Positions 42,467 to 52,700 of a stretch of DNA of 64,000 nucleotides are shown in pieces. The DNA lies in NCBI GenBank assembly GCA_009823395.1, contig CM020517.1:17382501-17446500 (forward strand), written 5' to 3'. The position numbers and the translations under genes were made by a program. The DNA comes from Thamnaconus septentrionalis (lineage: Eukaryota > Chordata > Actinopteri > Tetraodontiformes > Monacanthidae). Position 1 is the stretch's first letter. The number at the start of each line of letters is the position of its first letter. The notes below the pieces were generated by a model. It saw only the letters and a program-made list of their open reading frames with translations. It did no database searches and was not told the DNA's origin.

Positions 42467-45400
42467 CTCCAGGGACATTGAGAAATCAGTGAATAGAGAC
42501 AAGAAATCAGTTCAGTTGCTGCGTCAGGACCCACACATATATAATCACTAGCACAATCCTTCAAATTGCTGGAATACTTCTGCTGACAAGTTTTATTGAG
42601 GAACAATGAATAATAGCCAGAAAGATTCATACAAGCAACAATTTATGGTTGTTAGGCAACTTGTCCTCATTGATCTCCAGGAAGCTGATGAATCACTGGC
42701 AGTGTGTGCAGTGCAATGCAAAGTGGTAATTTTTGTGGATTCCTTCAGGCGCCCTTCATAAAACTGCTCTTGCTGAAAACACTGTTCTCAATTATAGGCA
42801 CAATGACAGACAAGAGAATCAGTGTAAACCGCCAAGAAAAGTTTCATCTATTATATCTATACTGCACAGTGAATACAAATACAAAGTTGTTTAAAAAAAA
42901 AAAAAATGTTGTCTCAGGTCCACTTTTCACCTTCTGGTAGTTTGTAGTTTGTCACCAGGAATTCAGTGTACCAACCCTTCTATGTTTGCTTTGTGTTGAT
43001 TCCTTCCAAGGTTGTGGGTCCTGACACTTTTTGCATTAGCGCGCTGCATCGTGAAGACAGTCAATTGGCCAACATTGAGACCTGGATGGAGAGAATCTGA
43101 GGCTTCTGTTAGACGCAGAAAAAAAAAACTGCATTTAAAGTAGAGCACAGCTAAAGCGAGGCTGCTGTTGCACTAAGCGGACGATAGAAGAAGACACAGC
43201 GAGTGCGAGAAATTGCAATTTACCCACACAATCCAACCCGATCATTATAGAAACTCCTCTGCAGACTATTTGTTAATTTAAATGTGGGTGCGGCGTTACG
43301 CTAGGAGAGCCAGTGGCCATGCTCCTCACTAGCGAGCGCTAACGAGGAGCGGCTGGCCAATCACAAGGGAGTGGGCAGTTCCCAGGTGTAGCCAGTGATA
43401 AAGTAGGATTGTGTGTCTTGTCAGCGGTCGACCACCAAAATGAAGCGATTCAACCTGGAAACGTTCTTCACAGGGTCCCTGTAAAACCGAGCAGAGCAGC
43501 TGAGAACTTCTTAGTCTGGAACATGAAAGGATCGGCCCGTCTGACCCGCACACGTGTTTACAGTCAGAATGTGTCAGCCACGTCCGTCAGCCCCCCCCTC
43601 CCCGTTGACCCTCCCCCCATCCGTCCTGCAAATCTGACAACTTTATTGTCCATTACACCCACAACATATGGACCTCTGGCATCACAACACGCCGGCTAAA
43701 AATAGATTTTAAAAGCAGGCTCTGACAGATTTACAGTACATGACATAAATAACACGGGATCTTGAAATTGCACGCCACTTAAAACCAACAGGTGCCCTTC
43801 TCTTTCTTCCTCTTCCTCTTCATTCTATTCCTATTCTGCTCCGGTGCCTGTGTGCCAGTGTTCAAGGGCAACCAGAGAAAATAGGCTGCAGAAAAATGAA
43901 ATATTTCACCGTCCAACTCTGTCACTGGAGATTAGAAATAGAAAACGCGACGACAACATGAAGACTCAAAGCATCAAGAGTCATGTTTTGATTTGATTTG
44001 ACGCCGAGTCAGCAGAATGACTCCCAGTTCAGTTCACCAAATTAGCTCAACCTGCACACGTCACTTAAAAAAAAAAAAACATTTGTCCAAGACGGTAGTA
44101 AAAAAAAAAGGCCCAAGCAAACTACAGTGTGGGGTGGAATTGGTTTGATTTGTAGCGTGAAGAGGCTCACGGACCGAAGGTGTGAAACTGATTTGTTTTC
44201 CCTCCGACAGACTGAGACGCCAGTTGCAAACCATCTCACGGCTCCGGTTCATTTAATCGCGCCAACATTCCTGGCGGTTTCGCGCTCGGTGTGAGAATTA
44301 GCTGTACGGGCGTTGTGCTCACCACTCGGGGCGTGTGACGTCCCTTTTTTGTGGGTTTGTTTGTTGATAGGATCGTTAATTGGCAAATGTCAGCTGCCAC
44401 GACGGCAACAAGTTAATGGGGAGGATCAAAAACAACACAAAGTTTGTGCACGGGCTTCAATTTACTGCGTTAATGTCGTTTCAGTTGCACAGGAAGCCTC
44501 GATTTGTTATGTTGGCAATAAAAAAAAATATTCACTGTATGTCAAGATTTCATTTAAGATTAAAAAAAAAAAAATGACTTTAAATATGTCACACAAGGTT
44601 GCCTTCTGTCATTTGTCAGTGAATAAAATATAGACTGGTAAAATCAGATGACCCAAGTGTGCACCTCACGGCCGGTCAGGTTGCACGACCCCCGGTCAGG
44701 GGCGTGGTTTCTAGCTGTGACATCAGCGTTTCCAAAAAAGATCAGTGTTGGCGTTTTCACGAAGCCGGATATTCACAACATTTCACAAATATTTCTGCAT
44801 TTTCAGAGAAACCCATCACAGGGCCTCAGCTCTTGTGTGTCTGTGTGATGTCCAGCCCCGTCGTCCTCTCTTGGCACCAGGTGGCCAGAACGTGATGATG
44901 GTCAATGGAGCGAACTCTTATGATTTTCGCACTATTGAATCAGCACTTTGCTTCATCACCTGAGGGCCATGAGGAGCCTGGGAAGGAGAGGTAATCTAAT
45001 CCCCGCAGGAGGGCAGAGGATGCTCTGCCAGTCGGCCGCTCTCTTATTATTATTAACATCAGCTGTTCCCGGTTTTGTTGTTGTTGTCTTTGTTGTTTGC
45101 GTCCTTGCCTCGTCGAGCGCAACAAAGGCGGCAATTCAACGCTCGCTTGGCTGCGTGAAAGCAAGCGGATCAGCTGAACGCCGGCAGGTTCTGCGTCGTG
45201 GCAACCGACTCTGTTTGTCCCGGGCCAGCGCTGACTCTGCCTCTCGGGTGGCTGCCTTCCATCCCGCTGCGTTTTGACTTTCCCTTTTATTTCGTCAATG
45301 GTCTGCGTTGAGGCGCTGGTGCGTCTACGGGCATCGCGAGTCATCGGATTAAACGCCGACCTGGTTGAAATGGCACTGCGTGATCGCTCCGTCGGAACGG

Positions 45401-45569
45401 TCCAATTGGAGGAAGTGGCTTAACGCTGTTTTCATCGGGTCAGCGTCCACGTCCCAGTAACGACAGAACGACGTTGTTCTGCACTACATTGAACTCCGTT
45501 GTCAAGGAAACTAGACCTCGTTGACTGATATGAACTCGATATCACACAATCTGTCCTGTTGTTAACCAG
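42464..45569. other. intergenic DNA
   Basis: No convincing gene. Poly-A runs at 42892..42905, 44068..44080 and 44561..44573. Complex CpG-containing parts at 43250..43400, 44160..44350 and 44950..45300 were looked at without identifying them. Confidence 0.45.
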
Positions 45570-45640
45570 GTAGCATCAACACTGTGGACTGTGACCTGAA
45601 ATTCCAGCAGGTGGTGGATCTGTTCAAGCCAAACCCAAAG
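45570..45640 (+). other. possible orphan exon (71 bp)
   Basis: Bounded by ctgtcctgttgttaaccag and AAAG|GTGAAA. One frame is open through it and reads INTVDCDLKFQQVVDLFKPN-PK. I do not recognise the peptide and no partner exon was found nearby, so it may be chance or part of a non-coding transcript. Confidence 0.2.
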
Positions 45641-45913
45641 GTGAAAAACGGTTGCTGTAATAATGCACATATTATTTTATTTTTTTTTAAAAAAGAAAAG
45701 AAAAAAAAAAATAAGAAAAAAATGCACATATTTTAAAGAAATCTAGATCTCCACCATTTATTTTGGTATTTTGCCAAATGGCACAGATTGATATTTATTG
45801 GAGGCTTTTGTTCCCTCAGGTCTCACAAAGTTTCATTGGTTTCAGCGCCTCGCTGGCTCATGAATTGCGCTCTCCACCAGGAGAGCGGCACTCACGCATC
45901 TCATGGAGATACA

Positions 45914-45915
<2 letters not shown>

Positions 45916-45949
<34 letters not shown>
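45916..45949. repeat. CA dinucleotide repeat
   Basis: Perfect CA repeat of about 34 bp. Confidence 0.95.
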
Positions 45950-45951
<2 letters not shown>

Positions 45952-46480
45952 TAGAGCACCACTATGTCGCTGGCCCAAAATAGCCACGTGTCCGGCTTCT
46001 CACATCTGATAGCGGCCCGGAGAGAAGCAGCGTGAGGGCTGTGGGATGTGACGAGACCAGAGCGCCGCCCCCTACGGGTGGAAACTTCTCCTCCGAGAGC
46101 ATTCCACCCACTAATCCTCAAAGATACCATCAAGTGTTGGAGCTCCTCAAGCAACTTTGGTGAGACTAAACTGCACCGTTGGTATTGAACCACGCACGCA
46201 AAATTATTCCCAAAGGAGTCGCATGCATTGTAACAGAGCATTCATAGCTTGGATAAATTCTTTCTGTTGACTTTTTGACTGGACTGAGGTCTTGTAGTGA
46301 CCAAAGCGAAAGGCATCATACAGATTAGCGTGACTGCTGCATCCGTAGCAAAGAAACAGGTTGTTCATTCTTTTCATTGTCAGGAAAAAAAAACGGTTGC
46401 ATAAATCAATAAAACCTCTTTTAATACTGAGAGACCAAAGGTTCACTTATTCCAGACTGGACCAACCAATCACAGTAATT

Positions 46481-46970
46481 CAGCAGGAACCAGTCAGCAG
46501 GAACCAGTCAGCAGGAATCAGTCAGCAGGAACCAGTCAGCAGGAATCAGTCAGCAGGAATCAGTCAGCAGCAACCAGTCAGCAGCAACCAGTCAGCAGGA
46601 ACCAGTCAGTATGAATCAGTCAGCAGGAACCAGTCAGCAGGAATCAGTCAGCAGGAATCAGTCAGCAGCAACCAGTCAGCAGCAACCAGTCAGCAGGAAC
46701 CAGTCAGCAGGAATCAGTCAGCAGGAATCAGTCAGCAGGAATCAGTCAGTATGAATCAGTCAGCAGGAACCAGTCAGCAGGAATCAGTCAGTATGAATCA
46801 GTCAGCAGGAACCAGTCAGCAGGAATCAGTCAGCAGGAATCAGTCAGCAGGAACCAGTCAGCAGGAATCAGTCAGTATGAATCAGTCAGTATGAATCAGT
46901 CAGCAGGAATCAGTCAGCAGGAACCAGTCAGCAGGAATCAGTCAGTATGAATCAGTCAGCAGGAATCAGT
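46481..46970. repeat. 14-bp minisatellite, 35 units
   Basis: Exactly 35 units of CAGCAGGAAYCAGT with three other unit types (CAGCAGCAACCAGT, CAGTATGAATCAGT and the C/T variant). Units are all 14 bp with no indels. A seven-unit block is repeated in the first half. The open frame through it is a by-product of the unit having few stops. Confidence 0.97.
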
Positions 46971-47087
46971 CAACATCTTTCTCGAGACTTTGCCGACTTC
47001 ATTTTGCAGTCGACGCTTTTCAAACGGGCACGCGGCGGCGCAGGCGTTTATTATGAAACCCCGCCGAGGTGCCAAGTGTCCCCATGC

Positions 47088-47122
47088 AACACAACACAAC
47101 ACAACACAACACAACACAACAC
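47088..47122. repeat. ACAAC pentanucleotide repeat
   Basis: About seven perfect CAACA units. Confidence 0.95.
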
Positions 47123-47770
47123 ACACGACGCAGCAGTTTACATTGGGCGGCGGTGGCGTGATCAGCGGTGCTGCTGAGGCGTGAGAACGTCTCGCTCGGC
47201 GTGCGCAGGCCGCGCTCGCACTGCGCCAGCCTTTCATCTCCCTCTTGCTCACACCCGGCCTGGCCCCGCCCATCGTCCAACAGCCCACCCTCCCACCCCC
47301 GCACTGGCTGCCAACGCCGGGGTGTTTTCGCATCCTTCCCTCTAATTGGCCCAAGTTTCAAATCACACTCATCTGAAGGCCGGCGGCCTGTTTGATGTGC
47401 AGCGTCTCTTATTGCCAGCGGCAGCGTCTGATGCGCCTGAATAAAGTGCGGTGGCTAAATGGCCCCCTGTCCCGCCAGCGCTCTGCTCTGTGAGTCCACT
47501 GTGGTGCAGACCTCACTCAGAGCAGCAGCTGCTTTTCCTCAGAAATGTCACTTGTTGACTTGAAATCTGCCAAATTTACACCAGCAGTCAACAGTTTGGA
47601 CTCAGCCTTTGAATTGAATGTCCTTTCTTTCATTCTCTTGACTGCTGACATTGCAGTTTCTCACTGAAGGCGTCAAAACGACGTATGAACACACATGGAA
47701 TTATGGAGGAAACAGGAGACAATTGACAGCATCTTCATGGACAACACCAAGGCAGCATGTTGGGGCTGAC
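47123..47770. other. intergenic DNA
   Basis: GC-rich complex part at 47140..47480 (gcggtggctaaatggccccc). No gene recognised. Confidence 0.45.
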
Positions 47771-47994
<224 letters not shown>

Positions 47995-48294
47995 ACTCCA
48001 GGGTCATTTGCCTGCAGACACACTGAGGTGTTTCTCCAGCAGCCAACGAGCTGTCGGAGCTCCTGCGAGTGTTTCAAGCTGGTGAAAGTGAAAGTTGTGA
48101 GGATGAAAAGATCTGGTGACTGTGAAGGTTCTTCTTCTTCATCACCTGCAGTTTGAACCTGAGGTGTCTTTGGTCTCCATTTGCAACTCTGCTAGATTTA
48201 ATAGAGTCGAGGCCTCAGCCCAGCTATGTGCTTTAATGGTGGAAAACTTTCTCCCACTACTGCACATCACTGCTTCACCTCTGGTTCAGGGCAA

Positions 48295-48456
48295 TCTGAG
48301 GCTGCACTGATCTGAGGCTGCGCTGATCTGAGGCTGCGCTGATCTGAGGCTGCGCTGATCTGAGGCTGCGCTGATCTGACGCTGCGCTGATCTGAGGCTG
48401 CGCTGATCTGAGGCTGCACTGATCTGAGGCTGCACTGATCTGAGGCTGCGCTGATC
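48295..48456. repeat. 16-bp minisatellite, about 10 units
   Basis: Tandem TCTGAGGCTGCRCTGA units with single-base variants. Confidence 0.95.
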
Positions 48457-48469
48457 TCTTCAGTCCTTA

Positions 48470-48970
48470 CCTAAAGATCAACGATGCGCTCTCGGCTAGT
48501 CGTGCCTCCCTCTTTCTTTCCTCCGCTCTGATTGTTGCCTTTGCAGTTTTGTCACCACGCGGAAACGTGGCTCGCCGATGAGGCTGCAGACGACCTCGGA
48601 CGATTCCCGCCACCCCCGACCCCCCCACCCTCTCGGAGGGGTCGGGGGAGTCGGAGGCTATCATTAGCGGCACCTCCTCTCCACTCTGCAGCCAGCTGCG
48701 CTCCTGCACTCCCTCATTAGCTCCATCTCGTCTCCAGTTTACCTGCTGGCCGCGTCGCCCTTTTTTCCTTATCGCTGCCCCTCGCGCCCCCCCGCTGCCT
48801 CTTTCCCGCCACCCTCTATCTTAATCGGCCCTAATGTGTGTGTAAATAAGGTTTGCGCCGTCCAGATAGCTTTTTGTTGTACCATCAAACAAGGCCCCGG
48901 CCATGGGAACCTGCTCATTAATCACCACGTGATTCATGGTTACGGCTCCGTGTCTCCGTGTCTCGCCAGC
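48470..48970. promoter_or_regulatory. complex GC/ATTA-rich island, possible enhancer
   Basis: Contains ggctatcattagcggcac, ctccctcattagctccat, cttaatcggccctaatg, ctcattaatcaccacgtg-attcatgg and ccatgggaacctg (RBPJ-like TGGGAA core). Repeats are absent, apart from a pyrimidine-rich middle. Conservation is not tested. Confidence 0.3.
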
Positions 48971-49017
48971 GGTCTGTCATTAAGACTTTCCCAGACTTCC
49001 CATCCCCGGGCCTCTCC

Positions 49018-49052
49018 CAGCTCCCAGCTCCCAGCTCCCAGCTCCCAGCTCA
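49018..49052. repeat. CCAGCTC 7-bp minisatellite
   Basis: Five tandem copies of CCCAGCT. Confidence 0.93.
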
Positions 49053-49516
49053 CCCACACCAGCAACCAGCCAACCAGAGCCGACAAAAAAAACAAAAAAA
49101 AACAAAACACCCCAGCGTCACCGACCGCTGACACGCAGCGTCGCCGCCTTCTCTTCCACCAGGAAGCAGGAACCTTGCTCACACGTCACGCTCGTCAGTC
49201 ATCCAGACGGCGAGAAGACTCAGCAGATTGCAGCAGGGAAACGACTTGTGAAACAAATTAACAAGGAGATAATTGGAGATTGACGTGACGGCTGAGACGA
49301 ACCCATAGATAATTGGCCATTGTTGAAAATGCAGCTGTGAACAAGCTGCAGCATGACTGATGCTCTGGTTTCTATTTTGCAGTATGCAAAAAAGTATTGA
49401 AAAAAAAATCACCAAGACCTGTGTAATTTGTCTTGTTTTGTAAATAATTCCAAGTAATTTGTTTCTATTTAAAACCTAAAACCTATGAAAATAGTTTAAA
49501 TTAACGATTTTTTTTT

Positions 49517-49517
<1 letters not shown>

Positions 49518-49562
<45 letters not shown>
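49518..49562. repeat. GT dinucleotide repeat
   Basis: Perfect GT repeat of about 44 bp. Confidence 0.97.
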
Positions 49563-49563
<1 letters not shown>

Positions 49564-51123
49564 GGGGGCAGAGGTGGGGGTGGGGCGGGGGTTGAGTTAG
49601 CTAAGCTCACGTGACACTGGAATTCTGTTCCCATTTGTCATTGACATATTTACCACTGCTGGCAGTAGAGAGTAACTGATACGACTGTAGAGAGACCAAC
49701 ACAACCTTCCACTGCTGCTGGGTCCAAACTACACTAACTACACTAAGCTATTCTCTGAGGCATTTTTACTGGTTCTGGTCTCAGTCTCAGACTGGACGGA
49801 CTGGGAATTTTTCAGCCAACACTGTAATGACACGATAATAACAGAAAAGAATCCAGCTGCTGCCTTGTTTCACTCTGTTGGTGACACCCAGAGTGACACC
49901 ATGCCCCCTTGTTCCCAGTTCATTTTTTTTTTTTTTTTAATTTTATGAAGCAAAGACACCTTGCTGAAAAGTGATGTTGCTGCTCCATTTAGAAGCAAAC
50001 TGGAATTTCAAAGATTCTCGTCATTTTTTTCCTCTTTTGTTTGTTATTTTTCTTTGATCTATAAAGTCTTGGCCTGGGTCTTGAACCCCAAATGTCTTGG
50101 CCTGGTCTGGATCTCGATGCTCTCTAGCCTTGATGATGTCTTGGTCTCTGTTGGTGCCGTCTTGACTACAACACCAGCTTTAAATGAAACAGATTCGCCA
50201 ACAGTGCGTTTTGTGCAGTGCGATTCTGCAGCTGAAACCTGCAAGTGTGTGAACAATGCAGTTCCACACGCTGTCTCCTGGCTGCACGTTGGACAACAGA
50301 CAGGATTTTCATCAGTGGGGAGATTTTCAAAAGAATTTCTTTCTCCTTTAAACGCACCTCTTTATTTTTTTTATTTTTTTTTTTTTTAGAAAACATTCCA
50401 CAGACCTGTGTTGAAACATTTGGATTGGCCTTTGTGTTCTTTGTGCTAGAAATTAGATTGGGATGTCTGAGCGCAGTTGTGTGGATGTTTCTGTTTTGCT
50501 TGGGAGCCTCCAGACGGCTGAGGTGGCCTCTCGGAGGGGGGGGGGGTTGCTGTCAGGCGGCTGTCAGTTGCTCCATCCAGCGTGAGCTTTCCCAACAGCT
50601 TCAGACTGCGGCAGGTTGGCAGGAAGCGATCTGGCTCCCACTCCCTCCCAACACACACTGCGGTGGCCAGCGGTGCCAGCGTGTCACATTGAAGCCAGCG
50701 CAAGACGGAAGCACGTGACCCGATGCAGGGTGGAATATCAATAAATATCGTTTGAATTATCCAGGACGGATTGTTTCTGTAGGTTTTGTTGTTGCAGTTT
50801 TAGTCTAAAAGTGAAAAAAGTACTATATAATTGAAAATTGGAAAATAATTTGGGAAAATGTTTTTGTTTTTTTTATCTTCGTCATAACACCGTGTCTGAA
50901 TCAAATCAAAACTATTGAAAAAAACGGCTTTACGTGGTGGAAACAATACAATTGCAACAGTTGCAGTCGTCTGCCTTGCACGTCTTTTATTTTATTGTTC
51001 GTTTTAACCTTTTGGGGCCTCTTGACTTTTTTCTTATCTCTATATTTTTGCATACTGTACACACACACATTTTTTTTTTATTTTTTTCTTCTTTAATGTT
51101 GCTCCAGCTGCTTCAGACTGTAA
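49563..51123. other. intergenic DNA
   Basis: No gene recognised. Poly-T runs at 49924..49939 and 50365..50388, and a G run at 50536..50547. Confidence 0.45.
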
Positions 51124-51182
51124 CTCAGTCCCACCACACACATGCACGCACACACACACGCACACACACACACACACACACT
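51124..51182. repeat. CA-rich microsatellite
   Basis: ACAC and GCAC variants, then a perfect CA run. Confidence 0.93.
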
Positions 51183-51589
51183 GTGTGACCCTCCCGGTCC
51201 CACCAGTTGGTCACGTCACTTCAGTGCAGCCAGACTCTGACTGTAAACACTCCAGTTGACGATCAAATAATATTAGCAAATAAATCCCGCTATCGGGTGT
51301 CCCCGCGTCTCACTTTGCATACTTTGCGGGGTCCTTGGAACTGCACTGGCACCGTCTGGACATTTAATCTGTGCCTGCTACTGTACAAGGCCTTCTGCAC
51401 TTTCAAGCAGATTATTGACCGGAGCTGCTGCTGCTTTCTGTCTTTCTTTCCTTCTTTTTTTTGGTCTTGCTCTCAGCACAAAGGCTTTACTCAGAAGATT
51501 TGCAGCTTAAAGGTTGCAGCTCCCAAAAGTGCCCGTTCACAATATTAAATAAAGAAATGTGCACTTTTGTTTGTGCTTTTAAAGGTCGG

Positions 51590-51960
51590 CTTCGGGGGGC
51601 CGCCGCAGTTTCTCCTGTAAACTGACCAAGCGATCAACGTGGGGCCGAGGCTCGTGAATAACATCTCGGAGGAGAACGCGACAGCACCAGGATTGTTCTC
51701 ACCCTCGTCTTTGCGACGGGGGAATGTTTGAGCTCGGCGTCTCTCCCTTCCCTGGCCGTTCGTGCCCAGTGTGACGCATGCCTGGGAGGAGAGATTATCC
51801 AAAAATGCGCACCGCCGGCCCATCTGAGGGGATCATCCCAATTTGAAGGGTTAATTGCCACAAGGCTACAGAAACATGCAAAAGATCGGGGAATTCTCTC
51901 GGAAAGGATCAGACGGGCTTTTGATTTGGAACAGACATAAACACTCGGTCCAGATGAGTG
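51590..51960. promoter_or_regulatory. complex non-repetitive island, strongest enhancer candidate
   Basis: About 370 bp of balanced sequence without any low-complexity run. It includes ggagagattatccaaaaa, gaagggttaattgccaca, aacatgcaaaagatcggg and gggaattctctcgg. It stands out from the repeat-laden surroundings and looks selected. A 70-codon frame overlaps it but has no splice context. Confidence 0.35.
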
Positions 51961-52356
51961 TAACCCCAGCGGGAAATAGCCCTCACTCGTCCTAGTCTCC
52001 CCGACATCTGCTTTAGAAAACGCTCAAGTCGTTTCTCAAACGCGTCCCATCCATTGCAAACAAACATCTTCGTGGCTGTTGTTCCTTTCGGAAAGTCACA
52101 CGCACACAGTGAACAGCCAGTGCATGACCACCGGCTGCTTTATCTGCTCCACGATGCACCAGGTTGGACCCCGCTTTGCCTTTACTGCTGACTTTATTTT
52201 TGGTGTATTATTGGGTAAATGCGCTACTTTGAACACCCTGGATTTAGTCGACCCACATGCACGCACAGGTGAATCCATGGTTTCCCCATAGTTCTTTTTT
52301 TAGGACCAACCTACTGGTTCTTACAGCCTGCACCAAGGAACACGGCACATGGGAGG

Positions 52357-52358
<2 letters not shown>

Positions 52359-52394
<36 letters not shown>
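52359..52394. repeat. CA dinucleotide repeat
   Basis: Perfect CA repeat of 36 bp. Confidence 0.95.
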
Positions 52395-52399
<5 letters not shown>

Positions 52400-52439
52400 C
52401 AAATGCGAAGAGTGAATTTATGCTCTCACACACTTGGAG

Positions 52440-52700
52440 TGTGAAGTTCTGCTTCCAGCAGGCTCCTCTGATCCTTTATGTTCCTCCTCTATTTTTAGCC
52501 ACCTCATTAAGCTGCCGCTAATGATTCCTAGCCGTGTAAATGGTCTGATAAGCTAATTATTGGAGGAGAAAAGCCTATTTCCATCCCACCCACATAAAGG
52601 CCTCGGCGCGTCGCCGCTTTGTTCCTGCGCACTTGATTAATAGCAGAGGTTTGGCACGGGCGCCGCGTTTTTATTACGAGTGTGAAGAAGTTCCGCATCC
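52440..52700. promoter_or_regulatory. ATTA-rich complex stretch, possible enhancer
   Basis: cacctcattaagctgccgct, aatgattcctagccgtgtaa, gataagctaattattggagg and cttgattaatagcagagg all lie within 200 bp. Multiple homeodomain-like cores, no low-complexity repeat. Function is inferred only. Confidence 0.3.

Noticed and set aside
46361..46894. 177-codon QEPVSRNQSAG frame
   Set aside because: By-product of the 14-bp minisatellite. No splice sites or homology, and every third-unit phase gives a similar peptide.
49961..50389. 142-codon + strand frame
   Set aside because: No recognised domain, no promoter or splice context, and it ends in a poly-T run.
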